From assembly GCA_018806915.1 (NCBI GenBank), contig JAGKQI010000036.1, positions 124,001 to 188,000 on the forward strand: a stretch of DNA of 64,000 nt, in the 5' to 3' direction. The notes below the pieces were generated by a model that saw only the letters and a program-made list of their open reading frames with translations, had not been told where the DNA came from and did no database searches. Below, piece by piece: positions 31,642 to 43,249 of this stretch. Numbering within the stretch: the stretch's first letter is position 1; every line of letters starts with the position of its first letter. Source of the DNA: Phytophthora colocasiae (taxonomy: Eukaryota > Oomycota > Peronosporomycetes > Peronosporales > Peronosporaceae). The position numbers and the translations under genes were made by a program.

Positions 31642-32840
31642 TGACATGATGTTAATTCCGATTTTCGAGCGACAGGTGGATATTACGTTACGATGTGATT
31701 GGTTATACTATGGGTTATAAGCGAAAGGGACTTTGGGACGCGGCCGCACCCGTGCGACATCTGTGGAAGATTGTGGATAAACCTTCGCCTGACTGTAAAG
31801 GGGCCCAAAGGACCAGAAGTGTACTTCAGAGTGTGCACAACTCTGAAGGTCGACTACACTCTGTCTGGTCACCGGACTTTCCCCGACGAAGAGTGCCTAA
31901 GTTCTGGCGGAAAGTCTCTCAGAAGAACGTATCTCTGGGAGACCTCATCCCGTTACCGTCCAGCGCGACGATGGATGGTTCAAGGATTCACAATATATAC
32001 CCGCAGAGACCAAGTATCGCGCGCCGGACGCCGCGCACCCGCGCAACCCTCAAGATCTTCATGTACGTTGAAGCATTATTGCTCCGTACTCTGGTTTCTT
32101 ACTCAAGACTCTGGTATCTCTAACTCTGAGTGACTAAGACTCTGAAAACCAAGTGATATCAGACTCTGAAAACCAGGATACCAGACCCTGAAACCACCGA
32201 AGATCCAAGACCATACTGAAACCAAGTGAACCCAAGTTCAAGTCACGCATTCAAGTGATTACTGACCTGAAACTCCCCCATAATGACGTCTCTACCTGTC
32301 AACCCATCGAGATCGGCTGCACAGACTGCATACTGAGACCAAGTCAAATTACCGGATGTATACAAAGGCCAAGAGTACCTGAGATATGAAGACTGACTGC
32401 ATAAAGGACGCAAAAGACGACAAGAAGAAGAGAGTTACCAGAGATATATGATAGTTATGAGGAAGATAAACGATAAACAGAGTTCAATTTGCTTGTTACT
32501 GCACAAGTCCGCTTGAGAGGTATTCAAGCCACTGCGTCATCACGTACGTCGTGTGATCTCCACCAAATTCAATCCCCTTAGGTGGAGATCAGGTAACGTA
32601 GAGACCTGAAAGGACCCGCCTATTCCATATCCTAGTTGGGTCGTTTGTTTTGTCTCTAGCGGTAGCCCATTTCATATTGCTCGTTTGGACAGGCTCTGGA
32701 AACTAGACAGTCGTTTTCAGAGTGCAAGGTAGACTGTTATATATAACCGATTGTATTGGTTTATATTTTCCCTCTATACTAGAGGGTGGTGCGCGAACGT
32801 AAGGGGATACCAGACAGACCAGGTGTCTGGTAGCAAGTCC
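31642..32840 (+). repeat. 5' LTR (copy B) and primer site of a long Gypsy
   Basis: Starts TGACATGATG and shares many blocks with LTR A (23575). It contains two copies of ACTCTGAAAACCA (about 32130-32180), a TATATAA string near 32738, and the GATACCAG...CTGGTAG end. TGGTAGCAAGTCCC at 32828 is the likely primer-binding site. The gag-pol downstream is on the same strand, so this acts as a 5' LTR. Confidence 0.65.
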
Positions 32841-33421
32841 CTAGTTGACCTGGAGTGTTAGCCCACCGTTCAAGGGCCTAGAAAGAATAAGAACGGCTGT
32901 ATATATTTGTATATTTTCGAACTCTGTATATTGGTTGTTTATCTCTGAAAGTCAGGCATCTCGGTTCTGGATTTGTGATATTCAGACACCGACTCCAGAC
33001 TTTCTCTGGTACATTAACCTCTTTTCGACCGCCGACTTCCTGGAAACCATCTTGGTTCCCAGAGATTCCGACTCCCGAACGCTCCTGGAAGGATTTCCTG
33101 AATACCGACACCAGACTCCAAGGGAACCCCAACTTCTCTTCACAACACACTCTCAGACTCCGGCGAGGGTCATATTTCCGAAGACAACGAACCCACGAGG
33201 ATACCGCAAGGTACCACACGCCAACCTACCGTTGTACGGCTCTGAAAAACCCTTTTCAGTAGTCGTATAACTAGGGTTCACTATACGCCCCCCTGCTCCG
33301 CGATCAAAGTTTCACCGACTTCGCGACAACTGGTGCGCGTGCCCGGATCTTTGGAATCGTGACATCACCGGATTTGAGAGTACAAGAAGAGAAAGTTTCC
33401 TGTCAAGCGTCTATATTCAAG
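32841..33421 (+). other. Gypsy 5' leader
   Basis: Untranslated leader between primer site and gag. No gene is supported; an ORF at 32845-33270 has low-complexity Pro/Thr content and no motif. A possible splice donor or packaging signal cannot be told from sequence. Confidence 0.4.
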
Positions 33422-36400
33422 ATGGCTACGCCAGGATCTACGAGAGGAGGACGCCGTGGTCGTGGTCGGAGTATTCCGACACGTCAACCCAAGCGTCTAC
33501 AAGGTTTGTCGCCTGAAGAGCAACCAGACTTGGATGCTATCCAGAAGGCGGCCCGCGAGAAGAGGAAAGCTGCACGAGAAAAGAAGGCAGCTGAGAATGT
33601 GAGCGTCCTAGAACCGGCGGTCGAAGACCAGCCTGCTGAGGAACCAGAAGCTCAAGAGACACCTGCTGTCCCTGGTGAACAAGGTTCTGAAGGCCCGTCA
33701 GAAGTCGAAGCTTCTGGTGACGAGGCGACCACTGCCCGCGAGGGTGGTGATGAGGCGTCTGAGGGAGGCGCCGATATGGTTGAGTCCCCGGAAGTGATCG
33801 ATCTGTGTTCAGATTCGGCAACTTCCGGCCAGTCCGTGGACGAAGTGAAACCAGAACCCGGACTCTCTGAAGAACGTGTTCCACGGTCCCCAAAGTCTGA
33901 AGACGCACCAATGTCTGATGACATGGCGATCAAGTCTTAAGAGTCTCTGAAGACACCGTCTGATGAGTCTGGGAGGGCTGATTCGCTTGACGGGGAACGA
34001 GCTCTGAGGTATGTGCGTCGTGAGTTCCGCCGTTGGAGAGATATGGACACAGGCAAAGTCATTCCGCCTAGCATTGAATATATGTGGCCAACGACGAAGC
34101 CTAGTGCTGATGCTTTCCAGAAAGCCGCTGCAGCGACCGGCGACTACATCAAATGGCGATGTTCCTCCGTTTTCCCTGAGGATATGTGGATCTCAGAGTT
34201 TCACGCGAGGCGTCATAGTTTTGGTTGGATCCAAGACATGTCTTATGTTGAGATTCCGATGAGCACGTTGACAGCACCAGAGTGTGTGGCTGTACTTCAG
34301 ACAATGTTGTACGAGGCAGGTTTCGAATTCCAGAACCTCCTCTCAACCTGGCCCCAGACGCAGGCGTCAGCCGTCGTTGGGTCTCAAGTACGCAGTGTGG
34401 CGTCCGAACTTCAGAGTCGACTCGCAGTAGAATTGGTTGAGTGGGCCACAGTGACCGCCAGGTTACAAGTTTGCCGACTCCCAGAAAGCATGAAGCAAGA
34501 AGACACAACTGGCAAGAACGAAGCAAACAGTGTATTACCTGACGAAGATGCTGACCTACAAGGACAACGGCTGATCATGCGACTCCGGGTAACCGGACTC
34601 CGAGTGACGCACAGTTCTGATGGTTCCAGCAGTGGCGAGCCGCCGCAGTCCAAGCGCTTACAGCAGAGACCGCCGCGCCCACAAATCCCGTCGACACCGT
34701 CAGCTTTATCGACGCCATCGCTGTCTTCACTGCCGCAGTACGAGAGCCGCTCTGATAACACGCGACCAGAGTCTGAAAATCCAATGTCCGAAGATCACAG
34801 CATCTCTCAGACTCAGATGTCGGACGTGCCAATTCCCAGTGTCATTGGGACCTCAGACGACCAGTCGTCGGGATTCCAGACTTCACGAGGAAGCTCTACG
34901 GACTCGTCCTTGATGTCCATGAGTCGAGGGGCGGCATCACATATGCCGCCGCCCACAGGAAGTCTGGCGTTAATCGCTCAAGGTGCTGATGTAGGAGGAA
35001 CAGTCTCTGAAGGCATGGGGATCCAAGTGACGCGAACGCTGTTACCAGTGAAACCAGAGTCCGAGGATGTCGACATGCCGGAAGAGAGACCAGAGGTGCC
35101 GGGCGCGGAGTCTGGAAAACAGGTGTCTGTCGGAAGTTCTTCACGGGATTTCAAACAATTGTCTCCGGAGATTCCGCCTGTATCTGCCCCCACCCGAAGC
35201 GAAAGTCACCAGAGCCACCGCCAAAGTGTGAAGAGTGAAGACCTTCCGAGACCACCGTCCCGACGCTTGAGTTCCATTGCGTCGAGTCGTACGAAGTCTG
35301 AAGCTCGAAGCTCTCAGAGATCAGGGCCTGCCCAGATCGAGTTGAACGTCATGAGGCAACAGCAGGAGTGGCAAAGCCGGATGGAGCAAGCGCAGATGGA
35401 GTTCTTGGCCCGAGAACGCTTGGAGACCATGGAACGCGATCGTCGTCGAGAGAAACGTGACTTGGAGGCAAGACGCGAAATTCAGACGCTCACCGAGCGC
35501 TTGTTGAAGTCGGAAAACGCGAGGCTGGAGGCTGAGAGACGCGCCGACGATGCTGAAGATCGCAGAAGTCTGGTATCTGAAAACAAGCTCAGGAATCGCA
35601 GCGCGGCAGAGTTGGAAACTCTGAAAACGGAGCTCCAGAACTCTGAAAACCAACGTCTGGAATCAGTGTTTGCTGAACGCTGGCGACAGAGAGAGGCTGA
35701 GACTGAAGCCGAACGTGCGCGTGCGACAGACGAGATGAAACGGGACTGGATTTCTCAAATGGAAGCTCTACAGCAGCGAATGAAAGACATGGAAGCTGAA
35801 CGCGACAGGGAGAAAGAAAGTTCTCAGAACATGCAACGATTCCAAGCCGGTCAGTTGAGAAACCTTCGAGCGACACTATCCCAAGTTCAAGAAGCGCGAA
35901 GGGTCGGTCACCCTGATTCAGCAACTTCAAACCAAGCGTTACAAACAGGCAACCCTGAAGTTGCAACTATGTATCCAGTATCAGGGTCGGAAATCAGAAG
36001 TGACGCAAGAAGGGTTGGGGTTGAACCCATGTCACATTCACCGGCTCTCAAGACGGAATCTCGAGAGGTTGCAACCTTCCAGCAAGGCACCCCTGCGCGA
36101 AGCGCGGGGACGAAGCGAGTGAAGGCCGAGAGGAATGGCGGCGCTACTACTGCTACGGCCACCCAGGTGACTCAAGCGACTTCGATGACAGAGACCAAGG
36201 GTGATACCAGACGTGCGCCTACTCCGAGGCGAGATCCGCCGCAGAGAACTGAAGCTAGGCGGCCTAATGGAGATCGAAGAGCGTCTCGCAGAGCGAAGCG
36301 TCATGATAGAGCACCAGACTCTGGTGGAGACTCTGACGATTCAAGTTCAGACTCTGCGAGCTCGTCATCGGAGAACTCAGAGCCAGGTGAAGTGGTGAAT

Positions 36401-37669
36401 CTGACGGCAGCAACTCAAGCACAAGCCGGAACCACACTTCTGACGCTAAGGCCGTTCATGAACTCGAACAACCTTGGGGAATTCGACCCCAGAGCTACCC
36501 TCAGGGAACGTGTCCACTGGTGGGAGCGGTTTACGAATATGGCTTCTCAAGGAGGTTGGTCGACTAAGACGCGCATCCAGGAACTTAAGTTGAAGCTCCC
36601 TGTGTCTGCGCGAGACTGGTTTAACAAGCTTCCCAAAAGTGTGTCCCGTGACTGGAAAGAGCTGTCTTCAGAGTTCAAGAAACGTTATTGCAAAGCTCGG
36701 TCATCGTATTCTGAGAGATACTTCACTATGGCTATGAAAGACTCTGAGACTCCGCTTGAATTTTTCTACCGACTTAATTCTGCCGCTGGAAAAGCTGACA
36801 TCGATTTCCGGAAGTCGTCCAAGCGTCTTGAGAAGCATGTACTGCGATTCATCACGAAGCTTAAGGATGCACGCCTGAAAACGTCGCTGCAAGGTCAGAG
36901 ATTTCGACGAATTTCAGACTTGGAATATGCGTTGCAGCAAGATGAAGATGTGTGGCGAACTGGCGACCAAGAGATGACCCCTGCCAAGTCTCGAGATTTC
37001 CGGGCTGACAATATTCCGCGAGGACAATTCAAGCCCAAGCGTGTGCATCGGACTTATGTCGCAAGAGACGTGGATTCTGAAGACTATGACTCTGAAAACT
37101 CAGAAAATCATAAGGAATCTCTGAAATCCAATCAGGATACCAGAGATCAGACGGGTGATTCCAGACCTCCAAGTGCGACTTCAGAGTCTGCCCGTGATGA
37201 GAGTACTGCGCAAGCCTCTGCGAACAATTCAAAAGCTTCACCAAGTGCAGATTGGACGCAGACCCTGACGAATGAAGTATATCGAGTGATGGATAACATG
37301 GGATGGCGTCCGCCACCCCAGTCCCCGTCTGGATCGTCAGGTCAAGGATTCCACCAGAGGCGTCATGAGAATAGTGGCTACTGGAACAAGTTCTGTGAAA
37401 AATGTCAACGCTCAGGACACTCAGAGGAAGATTGCTGGAGAGACGTCACGTGCGACCGCTGTCAGGAAAAAGGACACCCGAGTCGAATGTGTCGGATGCC
37501 ACCCTGTGAAGTATGTGGAAAAGTACACCCTGGAAAACCCTGCGAAGATCTGAAAACTCTGGAAGCACTCAAGCAACTCGCTCGACAAGGTGCACTCAAG
37601 GACATGCCGAACCACCTACGGGAGAAACTCCTGAGTGATGAGGCAGACTCTGGGAAGCCGTTAAACTAA
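33422..37669 (+). pseudogene. Very long Ty3/Gypsy gag (about 1,415 codons) with one internal stop
   Basis: Start taken at MATPGSTRGGRRGRGR (33422). A TAA at 33938-33940 is the only break; the same frame goes on, and the open part from 34013 encodes 1,218 aa. Regions: RG-rich basic start; Lys/Glu helix; acidic stretch with VIDLCSDS (33794-33817), a SUMO-interacting-motif look-alike; a globular region (34013-34500); a Ser/Pro-rich linker with several psi-K-x-E sites (VKPE, VKSE, VKAE); a long coiled coil (about 35336-35900); an Arg/Ser region; retrotransposon Gag capsid (about 36430-36950; KLPKSVSRDWKELSSEF); and three zinc knuckles (CEKCQRSGHSEEDC, CDRCQEKGHPSRMC, CEVCGKVHPGKPC; 37387-37560). 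Typical Gypsy Gags are a few hundred residues, so this one is unusually large. Confidence 0.8.
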
Positions 37670-37722
37670 TATGCCCGTCGGATGGGGATCCGAAACGCGC
37701 CGGGCATGGCGTTACCCCAGAG

Positions 37723-40700
37723 TTGTGTGTTCTAGTGTGTGTAGGACCAGAGCTGAGAAAGATTCACGATAACACTCAACAATGCATGACTACTTTTGCC
37801 CAAGAATCGACCATACCTTCTGGAAACTCAGGGAACGAGTTACCTGAGATCGCTGACGACACCGATCCGACACCAGACGACTCAGTGTCGTTCAGGTTGA
37901 AGGATGGCGAGTGTTATGGCTGGTGGGAAGACAATTATCCTGACCGTTCAAAGAGGGATGTGGTGATGGTGTATGGTGCTGTGAATGACCATCGAACCAA
38001 GATTCTTCTGAACACTGGTGCGACCATAAATATTCTGAGTTACGACTTTGCGCGTAAGCTCGGGCTCAGACTCAAGTCGCACAAGCAGACCAAAGTGTCG
38101 GGGATGGGTGGTGTTCCAACATATATCGGTGCCAGCGCCGAGATCAAGTTGACACTTGGGCCAAGAGTGGTATATATTGTGGATGTTTGGGTCGCGAATA
38201 TCGGTGAAGGAATTGACGTGCTCCTGGGAATGGGTTTTATGTTTGCAGCCGGAGTGAGAATTAGTGCTCGCGAAGGTCTGGTATCGTTACCAGACGAGGT
38301 AGTGGTGATGATGTGTAATTGGGAACCTGGTGATCACATTGGTCGTAACAGGTCGGTTAGACCATGTGAGGCTGTTCTTCTGAGTCCAGGCGAAGAATTT
38401 GTTGTCCGAATTGACTATGGGCCAACGAACCCCCAAAGGGAAGTCGTGTGGGCCGGACGCGGTGACCGCTGGGTTACCCAGCTGATCTATGCGGCCCGAT
38501 CTTGGCCTGTGGCCGTTCGCGTGGTAAACATCTCTGATAAAAACACGTGGGTCAATGAACTTTCTGATGTCGCGAGGATCGTGGAATATGGTTTCTTCCC
38601 AAGGCATGGACGTTTCGTGCGTCCAGGTTCCGCTGCTTATCGTGATTGGGAAGTTTTGATTCTGGAAAGCACCCCGTCACCAGAGACTAAGAAACGTATG
38701 AAGAGAGAGGCGGAGTTAGAGGCTCTGATGCCGCAACCCCCGTGTGTAGATCGCCCGGACTACCCATGGCCGACTGAAATACTGCAACGTCCAAGGTTTG
38801 ACAACGCTCGAGTGCAGTTCGTGAAACCAGAGTCACCCCCGACCGTGAAACGAGTGCGCTTCGCCCTGGATGCATTTACCCAGACGGAGGATGGTTGCTC
38901 CGGTGAATCAACGGGAAGTGCGGACACCAGTACAGATACCAGAGATTTGGAAACATCCCCTGAAAGTACCCCACATACAGACCCTGATGACTCGTCCGTT
39001 GTTATTGCCGGTGACGTCCTTGACTCAAAGCCTGAGTGTCTCTTAGGTGACTCTCAGACCCCTGAGTTACCCGCGGATGATTTCGACCTAATGGATGAAT
39101 CCTGGGATATTCCCATTCAGGGGATGCCTGGAACGCCTGTGGAAAAATTACGAGTGGAATACGAGCGGTGCATGAATGTTTCGAATAAAGAATTGGACTT
39201 GGAGCCGGGTGTGTATATGCGAGAAGGCACGGAACTCCTCGCTCAATTACGTGACCAACTGGTCATGTTGCCTGAGCTGGAAGAATTGACACCAGAGTGT
39301 GATATCGACAGCGCTGATGTTGGAGAACCAGGAAAGACGACCCCAGAAATGGAGAAGAAACTGCGTGATATTCTGAGGTACCACAGGAAAATATTCCTGG
39401 GAGATGGCAATGCAGCACCCGCACCGGCAAGGGGCGTGGTCTGTGATCTGGATGTGGGAGATGCAAAACCGGTAGCTCAACGTCCGAGATCCGTCGCTCC
39501 TCATCTCATGCTGAAGGTGTACGAGCTTCTAAAGAAACTCCTGGAAACTGGTTTGATCGAGTACTCTAACTCCCCGTGGGCATCTCCTATTGTGATCGTT
39601 CTCAAGAAGAATGGTGTTGACATACGGATGTGCATCGACTATCGCATCGTGAATGGCTTCATTCAACTGTCGCGTTACCCTCTACCTCTTATTGACGATC
39701 GCTTAATTGGTTTTGAGGCTGCCATGTGGTTCATGAGCCTGGATATGGCTAGCGGTTTCTGGGCGATCAGGATGACGGAGCGCGCACGACTGATATCAGC
39801 TTTCGTTTGCCCGTTTGGGCATTTTCAGTGGGTAAGGATGCCGTTTGGTCTGAAGAACGCCCCTCTTGTGTATCAGGCTATGTTAGACAATTGCCTGTGG
39901 GGATTCGTGAGACTGTCACCAGAAGAAGAAGCTGAAGTTGATGCGGAGGTTCTGGAATTTCTGCAACTTCAGCCTCATGACTCTAAAAAGCATCTTTTAG
40001 ACTCTGAGAACCATACTCCGATTTCAGAGATGCCAACCCTCACAAGTCAGATGACCGTCTTTCAGAGGAATATTCCCGTCCCCACATGCATGGGCCCAGT
40101 CCTGGGGAAGAGTTCATACATCGACGACATCGCACATGGAGCACCGACTTGGGACCAATTATGTGACGATTTGAATGCCCTGCTTTTCAGACTTCGCTAT
40201 TGGAACATTTCCGTGAGTTTGCCCAAGAGCGAGTTCGGGAAGTTGTCGATACCGTACCTATCCCACGAAATCAGTGCCGAGGGTCTGAGGGCAACACCTA
40301 AGATTGTCAAAGGAGTCGAAGAACTGCAATTCCCGTCTACGTTGAAGGGAGTTCAGAGTTTCATGGGAAGCCTCAACTATTACAACAAGTTTATTGAGGA
40401 TTTACCGGTGATTGCTGCTACCCTCTATGAGCTGACGGACGAGCAGATTCGTGCTGGACGAGACCTGACTCGTGCAAAAGAGGCGTTCGAAATTCTGAAA
40501 CGCAAGATAGTCTCTACTCCACTACTCAGACATCCAGACCGAACCAGACCGTTTGTTGTTATTCCGCATGCGAACCCTTGGGCTGCTTCAGCAGTCTTGG
40601 GACAAGAATATGAGGGAATAATACACCCAGTCCGGTTTACGGGTCGTGTCTTGAACGATGCCGAACTCAGGTATCATATCGCTGAGAAAGAGGTGATTGC

Positions 40701-41550
40701 GATCCTCAGAGTTTTAGAAAACTTCAGAGCTCTGGTGGAGTCAAGTCCGGTGATTGTGGTCTATACCAGATACTCTGTCCTGAAATGGTTGCTGACATCG
40801 AACTCCACCGACGGCAGAAACGTCAAGGGGGGTATGAAGTTGTCGCAGTGAAATTTGGAGATCCGCCGGGTTCAGCGTGACGAAGATGGACTCCCAGCCA
40901 TACTTGGTGCGGGCATTACCCCCAGGGAACATCTGGACGAAGTCTCTGAAAATCTGATCCCAGTCAAGGGGCGAGTCAAGCCGCCAGTTCCTATCAGTGT
41001 GGAAATGCTGGAAGCAGATTATCAGGGCTATGTTCTGAGTTTCGACGGTGCCGCGAAGACGTCTACTCGTTTGGGAAGCTGTGGGTGTATACTCTGGGAA
41101 CTCCCGGGGTTGAGCGTTCTGGAAGCCCGAGGGTTTCCCCTGACGGATGTCACGGTGAATGACTTGGAATACTGTGGCCTGAATTATGGTCTGAAGATGG
41201 CACTCGACCACGGAATACAGGAGTTGGTGGTTGTGGGAGATTCGCGCATCGCGATACAACAGGCTCAGGGACTAATCAACTGCAATCAGCCTAACTTGCA
41301 ACGGAGGTTGGCCGAATTTGAGTCTCTGAAAACCAAGTTTCGGACTCTGAAGTTGGTGCATGTGAAGCGCGAGTTTAACCAAGCAGCGGATTACCTGACC
41401 TCGAAGACTTTGACTCTTGGGGAAGCTTGGCAGGTGCAAGACGAGGATGAACTTATGCACCTGCAATTGGTATCCAAAGTTCATGAGAAACTGATGAAGC
41501 CTTGTTCAAACCCGGACATGGAAGTTCAAGAGTGCAGAGGCAGCAGGTGA
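37723..41550 (+). pseudogene. Ty3/Gypsy pol (protease, RT, RNase H, second RNase H), integrase missing
   Basis: 1,042 codons open to TGA at 40849-40851, then the same frame to 41550. By context the TGA replaces a Trp codon before NLEIRRVQRDEDG. Protease: the active site reads LLNTGATINIL, so the catalytic Asp is Asn (codon 97, 38011-38013); the related minus-strand copy keeps LLDTGAT. RT: GLIEYSNSPWASPIVIV, FMSLDMASGFW, FGLKNAP, YIDDI. About 65 residues of extra sequence lie between QAMLDN and YIDDI. RNase H (TGRVLNDAELRYHIAEKE), then archaeal-like RNase H (LSFDGAAKTS, NDLEYCGLNYGLK, VVGDSRIAI, NQAADYL). Integrase and chromodomain are absent: after 41550 the sequence belongs to another LTR family. 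gag and pol are in different frames. Confidence 0.85.
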
Positions 41551-41702
41551 GGCTTGCGCGTCCGCAGTAGCGGACGGAGACGTGGGCGTTGGCGAGTCCA
41601 TTGCGAAATGAACTCGGATTTCTCTTGGGAACTTGACGGTCTTGTCAAGTTCTGTTGATTGACGTATCGAGACCGATACGTCGAATCTTAACGGGGGGAT
41701 GG
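41551..41702 (+). promoter_or_regulatory. Element 3' tail ending in a polypurine tract
   Basis: A 152-bp tail without a gene, ending ACGGGGGGATGG directly before the LTR at 41703. This is where plus-strand priming would start. It belongs with the TGTAACGGGG LTR rather than with the pol to its left. Confidence 0.55.
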
Positions 41703-42162
41703 TGTAACGGGGTTACACGTACAAGTTGTTGTACCACTTCTAACTCTAACAGTTAGGATAACTGTTAGAGGTTGGAAATGGGCCTCAGACATTGGTGTGC
41801 TGTACACACCAAAGGATACATGGGCGAACCACATTTTTGGGTGGTTCGTGTGCATTTGTGCATATTATTGGTAGAAAGTAACGGATTTCTACCAATCACT
41901 GAGCAGAGTTTCTGCCAACCACACGTTGGCAGACCCTTTAGAAATAGATAACAAACAGTTTTAGGAGGTCCATAATTGGCTTATGCCAAATTCAATAACA
42001 GTTCTCATTTTACGGTATTTTGCAGTTTAATTTAGTTATATTTGATTTAATTATACTTATTTAAATAAGTATACTTAAATTAAGTCTATTCTAATTGCAC
42101 GCTTCCTCATACACGTAAGCGCACGTGTACGCCACCTAATAGGTCTAGGTAGACCCATTACA
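41703..42162 (+). repeat. 3' LTR of the TGTAACGGGG family
   Basis: 460 bp from TGTAAC to TTACA, with 5-bp terminal inverted repeats (TGTAA/TTACA). The first 16 bases equal those of the solo LTR at 21242-21624; the rest has diverged. It is preceded by a polypurine tract. It lies 104 bp upstream of the DOT1-like gene and could drive it. Confidence 0.65.
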
Positions 42163-42265
42163 GGGTCAACTGTGGCGAAACCTTGGCTTAAGTGCCAGTA
42201 ATGACTACAGATCGTATGGTATACAAATTCTAGTCAAACGGGGCCTTGTGAACTTGTGAAAGAGA

Positions 42266-43249
42266 ATGGCAGATTTTTCTGATGAAGAAGATCGCCAGCT
42301 CGTCCAGCTAGCAGCGACGTACGTGAAATCTGGACGCCGCGTCAAGTGGTCGTTAGTGGCAGAAAAGATGAGACCACAGAAATGGAGCCCAGAGAAGCTT
42401 CAGCAACGTATCAAGACGCTCAAGCGACGACTAGGAACTGACGTGTTGCAATTTCCGCCGCGATTCTTTCGGAAGTCACTCCAACAAAATAGCAAGAGCC
42501 AACGAGTCCAACAAGCGGATAGTACGCCCGGAATTACAGAGCAATTGATGCTACCGTTGTCTCCCGAAGACACGTACAACGCCACAGAAAGGCTTTTTCG
42601 TGTGTTGACAAGGCGCGATGTACGTGCCAATAAGCGTCAGCTAAATGCTGGGGAGATCACGATGGTAGCAGTATCCAGTTTTATAACTGAAGCAGCCTTT
42701 CAAGAGGACGATGTGTTTCTCGACGCTGGATCTGGTATCGGGAACGTTCTCGTCCAGATTGCGTTACAAACTCGGGCGTCTTGCGTGGTGGGCATTGAGA
42801 TTCAAGACAACTTGGTAGCAAAAGGGATAAAACTAATCGCGTCAGCAGTTGTGGACCTTCCGCATTTGCAAAAGATCTGTGTTGTCGCCGGAGACATCCG
42901 TGGGTTTAAGGAAAGCAACAACGCTGTTGTGTGCGCTGGAAAAAAAATATCGTCAAGTCGACCTGGCTCGCTAATCAACTCCGCTACTGTTTTGTACTGT
43001 CATGACATCGTGTTTAAAGAAGATGCCGTGTTGGCGGTTATCAACATGTGTGTGGTATTACCTCATCTTCGCCTGGTGGGATTAACGACGCTGGTATGTC
43101 CACGCCATCGACATTTATGCTCTAGCCCTTTTTGGATTCGATGGGAGCTTCTGAAAACACTTCATGTTCAAATGACATTCGGGAATTCACTCCGAGAGCT
43201 ACACTTGTACATTAGACGAGCGAGACGAGTCGCAGTCGAAGAAACTTGA
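42266..43249 (+). CDS. DOT1-like SAM-dependent methyltransferase with SANT/Myb-like N-terminus
   Basis: 327 aa. Residues 1-55 look like a Myb/SANT helix-turn-helix (DEEDRQLVQLA, VKWSLVAEKM). Residues 100-315 resemble the DOT1 (H3K79 methyltransferase) fold: motif I FLDAGSGIGNVLVQIAL at 151-167, acidic residue motif VGIEIQDNLVAKG at 175-187, AGDIRGF at 208-214, then YCHDIVF at 244-250 where DOT1 normally has NNxxF, and CPRHRHLCSSPFW at 278-290. Loss of the Asn pair may weaken SAM or lysine binding. It is open from ATG to TGA with no visible intron. DOT1 enzymes methylate histone H3; an oomycete-specific expanded subfamily is my inference. A Copia/Gypsy-type LTR ends 103 bp upstream. Confidence 0.65.
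   Translation: MADFSDEEDRQLVQLAATYVKSGRRVKWSLVAEKMRPQKWSPEKLQQRIKTLKRRLGTDVLQFPPRFFRKSLQQNSKSQRVQQADSTPGITEQLMLPLSPEDTYNATERLFRVLTRRDVRANKRQLNAGEITMVAVSSFITEAAFQEDDVFLDAGSGIGNVLVQIALQTRASCVVGIEIQDNLVAKGIKLIASAVVDLPHLQKICVVAGDIRGFKESNNAVVCAGKKISSSRPGSLINSATVLYCHDIVFKEDAVLAVINMCVVLPHLRLVGLTTLVCPRHRHLCSSPFWIRWELLKTLHVQMTFGNSLRELHLYIRRARRVAVEET

Noticed and set aside
32845..33270. 141-aa ORF in the Gypsy leader as a gene
   Set aside because: Lies between primer site and gag, has no motif, and overlaps antisense ORFs equally good.
33422..41550. Endogenous virus with env
   Set aside because: Gag, protease, RT and two RNase H domains are present, but no envelope-like signal peptide or fusion protein; this is an LTR retrotransposon.
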